From Actinomycetes bacterium (GTDB lineage: Bacteria > Actinomycetota > Actinomycetes > Actinomycetales > Micrococcaceae), in NCBI GenBank assembly GCA_023426375.1, contig JAFAAV010000141.1, positions 1 to 13,922 of the forward strand: DNA of 13,922 nt, given 5' to 3'. A program made the position numbers and the translations under genes. This document shows, piece after piece, positions 12,430 to 13,922 of the stretch. The notes under the pieces were generated by a model. The model was given only the letters and a program-made list of their open reading frames with translations, did not search any database and had not been told where the DNA came from. Position 1 is the first letter of the stretch. The number at the start of each line of letters is the position of its first letter.

Positions 12430-13818
12430 GTGAGCGTTCAGCCTGAAATCCGTACCGTGGGTGACCTGCGCGCAGCGGGTCACGTCCAGAAGTCCCTGCG
12501 CGAAGAGATCCGCGACAACCTCCTGGCTGCCCTGGCCGCCGGGGAGAATCCGTGGCCAGGACTGCACGGTTTCGACCGCACGGTCATTCCGCAGTTGGAA
12601 CGAGCCCTGATTGCAGGCCACGACATCGTGCTGCTCGGTGAACGCGGTCAGGGTAAGACCCGGCTGCTGCGCACGCTGTCCGGGTTGCTGGACGAGTGGA
12701 GCCCCGTGATCGAGGGTTCCGAACTCAACGAGCACCCCTTCGAACCCATCAGTGCGGAATCAGTCAGCCGCGCCGCAATCGAGGGCGACGCCCTGCCCAT
12801 TGCGTGGCGTCACCGCACGGATCGCTACGTGGAGAAGCTGTCCACCCCGGACACCTCCGTGGCCGACCTCATCGGCGATGTCGATCCCATGCGCGTGGCC
12901 GAGGGTCGGCGCCTGGGCGATCCCGAAACCATTCACTTCGGCCTGGTACCCCGTGCCAATCGCGGCATCGTGGCGCTCAACGAACTTCCCGACCTGGCCG
13001 AGCGTATTCAGGTAGCCCTACTCAACGTCATGGAGGAACGAGACATCCAGATCCGCGGTTACGTGCTGCGGCTGCCCCTGGACGTGCTCGTGGTCGCCTC
13101 CGCGAACCCTGAGGACTACACCAACCGCGGCCGGATCATTACGCCGCTCAAGGACCGCTTCGGCGCGGAAATCCGCACTCACTACCCGCTGGAACTCAGC
13201 GACGAGATCGCGGTCATTCGCCAGGAGGCCCATCTGACGGCCGAGGTTCCGGACGTGATCCTGGAGATCCTCGCCCGCTTCACGCGAGCGCTGCGCGAGT
13301 CCAACGCGGTCAACCAGGCGTCGGGCGTTTCTGCGCGGTTCGCGATTGCCGGCGCGGAAACCATTGCGGCCGCGGCTCGTCATCGAGCGACCGTGCGCTC
13401 GGGCGAGGACGCCGTAGCTCGCCTCGTGGACGTGGACAGCGCCGTGGACGTCCTGGGCGGCAAGATCGAATTCGAATCCGGCGAAGAAGGCCGCGAGGAC
13501 GAGATCTTGGAGCACCTCCTGCGCACCGCGACCGCCGACGCCGTGCGGTCCCATTTCCGGGGCTTGGATTTCGGGCCGCTCGTGGAGGCATTCGATGGTC
13601 AACGCACCATCACCACCGGCGAGCAGGTCACGGCGCAGGAGTTCCTGGACGCCCTGCCCGAGCTTGAGGACAACGAGTTGTACAACCAGATCGCCCAGCA
13701 CGTGGGCGGGGACAGCGCCGGTCATCGCGCCGCCGCGATCGAGCTGGCCCTGGAGGGTTTGTTCCTGGTGCGTCAGCTCTCCAAGGAAACGGGTGACGGG
13801 GAAACCGTCTACGGATAG
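12430..13818 (+). CDS. MoxR/magnesium-chelatase-like AAA+ ATPase (Rv0958-like)
   Basis: This 462-residue ATPase has Walker A GERGQGKT at 70-77, a Walker B-like strand GIVALNELPDL at 179-189 where Asn-Glu replaces the usual Asp-Glu, sensor 1 VASANPEDYT at 222-231 and an arginine-finger region PLKDRFGAEIRTHYP starting at 239. It resembles M. tuberculosis Rv0958, annotated as a possible magnesium chelatase, which is paired with a VWA-domain protein; MoxR ATPase/VWA pairs act as chaperones that insert cofactors or remodel proteins. The next gene here starts as such a VWA partner. GTG at 12430 is chosen for the TAGCGT at 12417-12422 and because the conserved RTVGDLRAAGH segment begins at once; the open frame upstream is antisense to the phosphatase. 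No porphyrin or cobalamin genes are nearby, so chelatase function is not supported. Confidence 0.9.
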   Translation: MSVQPEIRTVGDLRAAGHVQKSLREEIRDNLLAALAAGENPWPGLHGFDRTVIPQLERALIAGHDIVLLGERGQGKTRLLRTLSGLLDEWSPVIEGSELNEHPFEPISAESVSRAAIEGDALPIAWRHRTDRYVEKLSTPDTSVADLIGDVDPMRVAEGRRLGDPETIHFGLVPRANRGIVALNELPDLAERIQVALLNVMEERDIQIRGYVLRLPLDVLVVASANPEDYTNRGRIITPLKDRFGAEIRTHYPLELSDEIAVIRQEAHLTAEVPDVILEILARFTRALRESNAVNQASGVSARFAIAGAETIAAAARHRATVRSGEDAVARLVDVDSAVDVLGGKIEFESGEEGREDEILEHLLRTATADAVRSHFRGLDFGPLVEAFDGQRTITTGEQVTAQEFLDALPELEDNELYNQIAQHVGGDSAGHRAAAIELALEGLFLVRQLSKETGDGETVYG

Positions 13819-13826
13819 AGGCCAGC

Positions 13827-13922
13827 ATGCGTCATCATCATCGGTCATCGCGGTACGGCCGTTATTCCGGGGGTCCGGACCCGCTCGCGCCGCCCGTCGA
13901 CCTCGCCGAGGCTCTGGACGCG
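13827..13922 (+). CDS. VWA-domain partner protein (5' end only, cut by window edge)
   Basis: Thirty-two codons are visible, starting at ATG with AGAGG five bases upstream and only 8 bases after the ATPase stop codon. The segment RYGRYSGGPDPLAPPVDL (9-26) is typical of the N-terminus of Rv0959-like VWA proteins, which are encoded directly after Rv0958-like ATPases; the start also has three consecutive histidines (3-5). The VWA domain and its MIDAS motif, if present, lie beyond the right edge, so the call rests on the short N-terminal match and on gene order. Confidence 0.75.
   Translation, partial: MRHHHRSSRYGRYSGGPDPLAPPVDLAEALDA

Overview
The window looks like chromosome of a high-GC Gram-positive bacterium (Actinomycetota), most likely Micrococcales. 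The grounds are the GC-rich third codon positions, frequent GTG starts, TANNNT -10 hexamers placed 6-7 bases before start codons (leaderless style), and several families known almost only from actinobacteria: a SCO1664-type kinase-like protein, an MSMEG_4193-type phosphatase and an Rv0958/Rv0959-like ATPase/VWA pair. Genus cannot be fixed from the sequence alone.

Bases 1-9594 form a self-contained selenocysteine module. On the minus strand, tRNA-Sec (selC, 2772-2866) is followed by selA and selB (selB runs off the left edge), with a 1-base selA/selB overlap. selD is divergent on the plus strand, separated from selC by only 49 bases. Converging on selD, with stop codons touching at a TGATCA site, is the formate dehydrogenase operon, read right to left: fdhA, fdhB and an nrfD-like membrane subunit, each pair overlapping as ATGA. 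fdhA carries an in-frame TGA (9028-9030) at the catalytic selenocysteine position, with a bacterial SECIS hairpin directly after it. Machinery and client therefore sit together: SelD makes selenophosphate, SelA converts Ser-tRNA-Sec to Sec-tRNA-Sec, SelB delivers it to the UGA, and the product is the Mo/W formate dehydrogenase that passes electrons through FdhB iron-sulfur clusters to a quinone-reactive NrfD-type protein. No fdhD, molybdopterin or transport genes are visible.

Upstream of fdhA is a small, very acidic protein gene (9604-9837) in the same reading frame as fdhA, then a 65-base gap with a hairpin and a palindrome-containing promoter candidate, then a VOC-fold gene (9903-10328). 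From 10434 to 12306 a tight minus-strand operon encodes a histidine phosphatase, a SCO1664-family protein and an SRPBCC protein. A 123-base divergent spacer leads to a plus-strand MoxR/magnesium-chelatase-like AAA+ ATPase (12430-13818) and the first 32 codons of its VWA-domain partner.

The overall systems are known. The points deserving attention are a SECIS without the usual bulged U, an imperfect tRNA-Sec acceptor stem, a long acidic His-containing insertion in FdhA, a Cys/Gly-rich linker in FdhB, the absence of a Tat signal on FdhA, and the acidic ORF in frame with fdhA. No stretch longer than about 125 bases lacks a gene, and no insertion sequences, CRISPR arrays or rRNA were seen.
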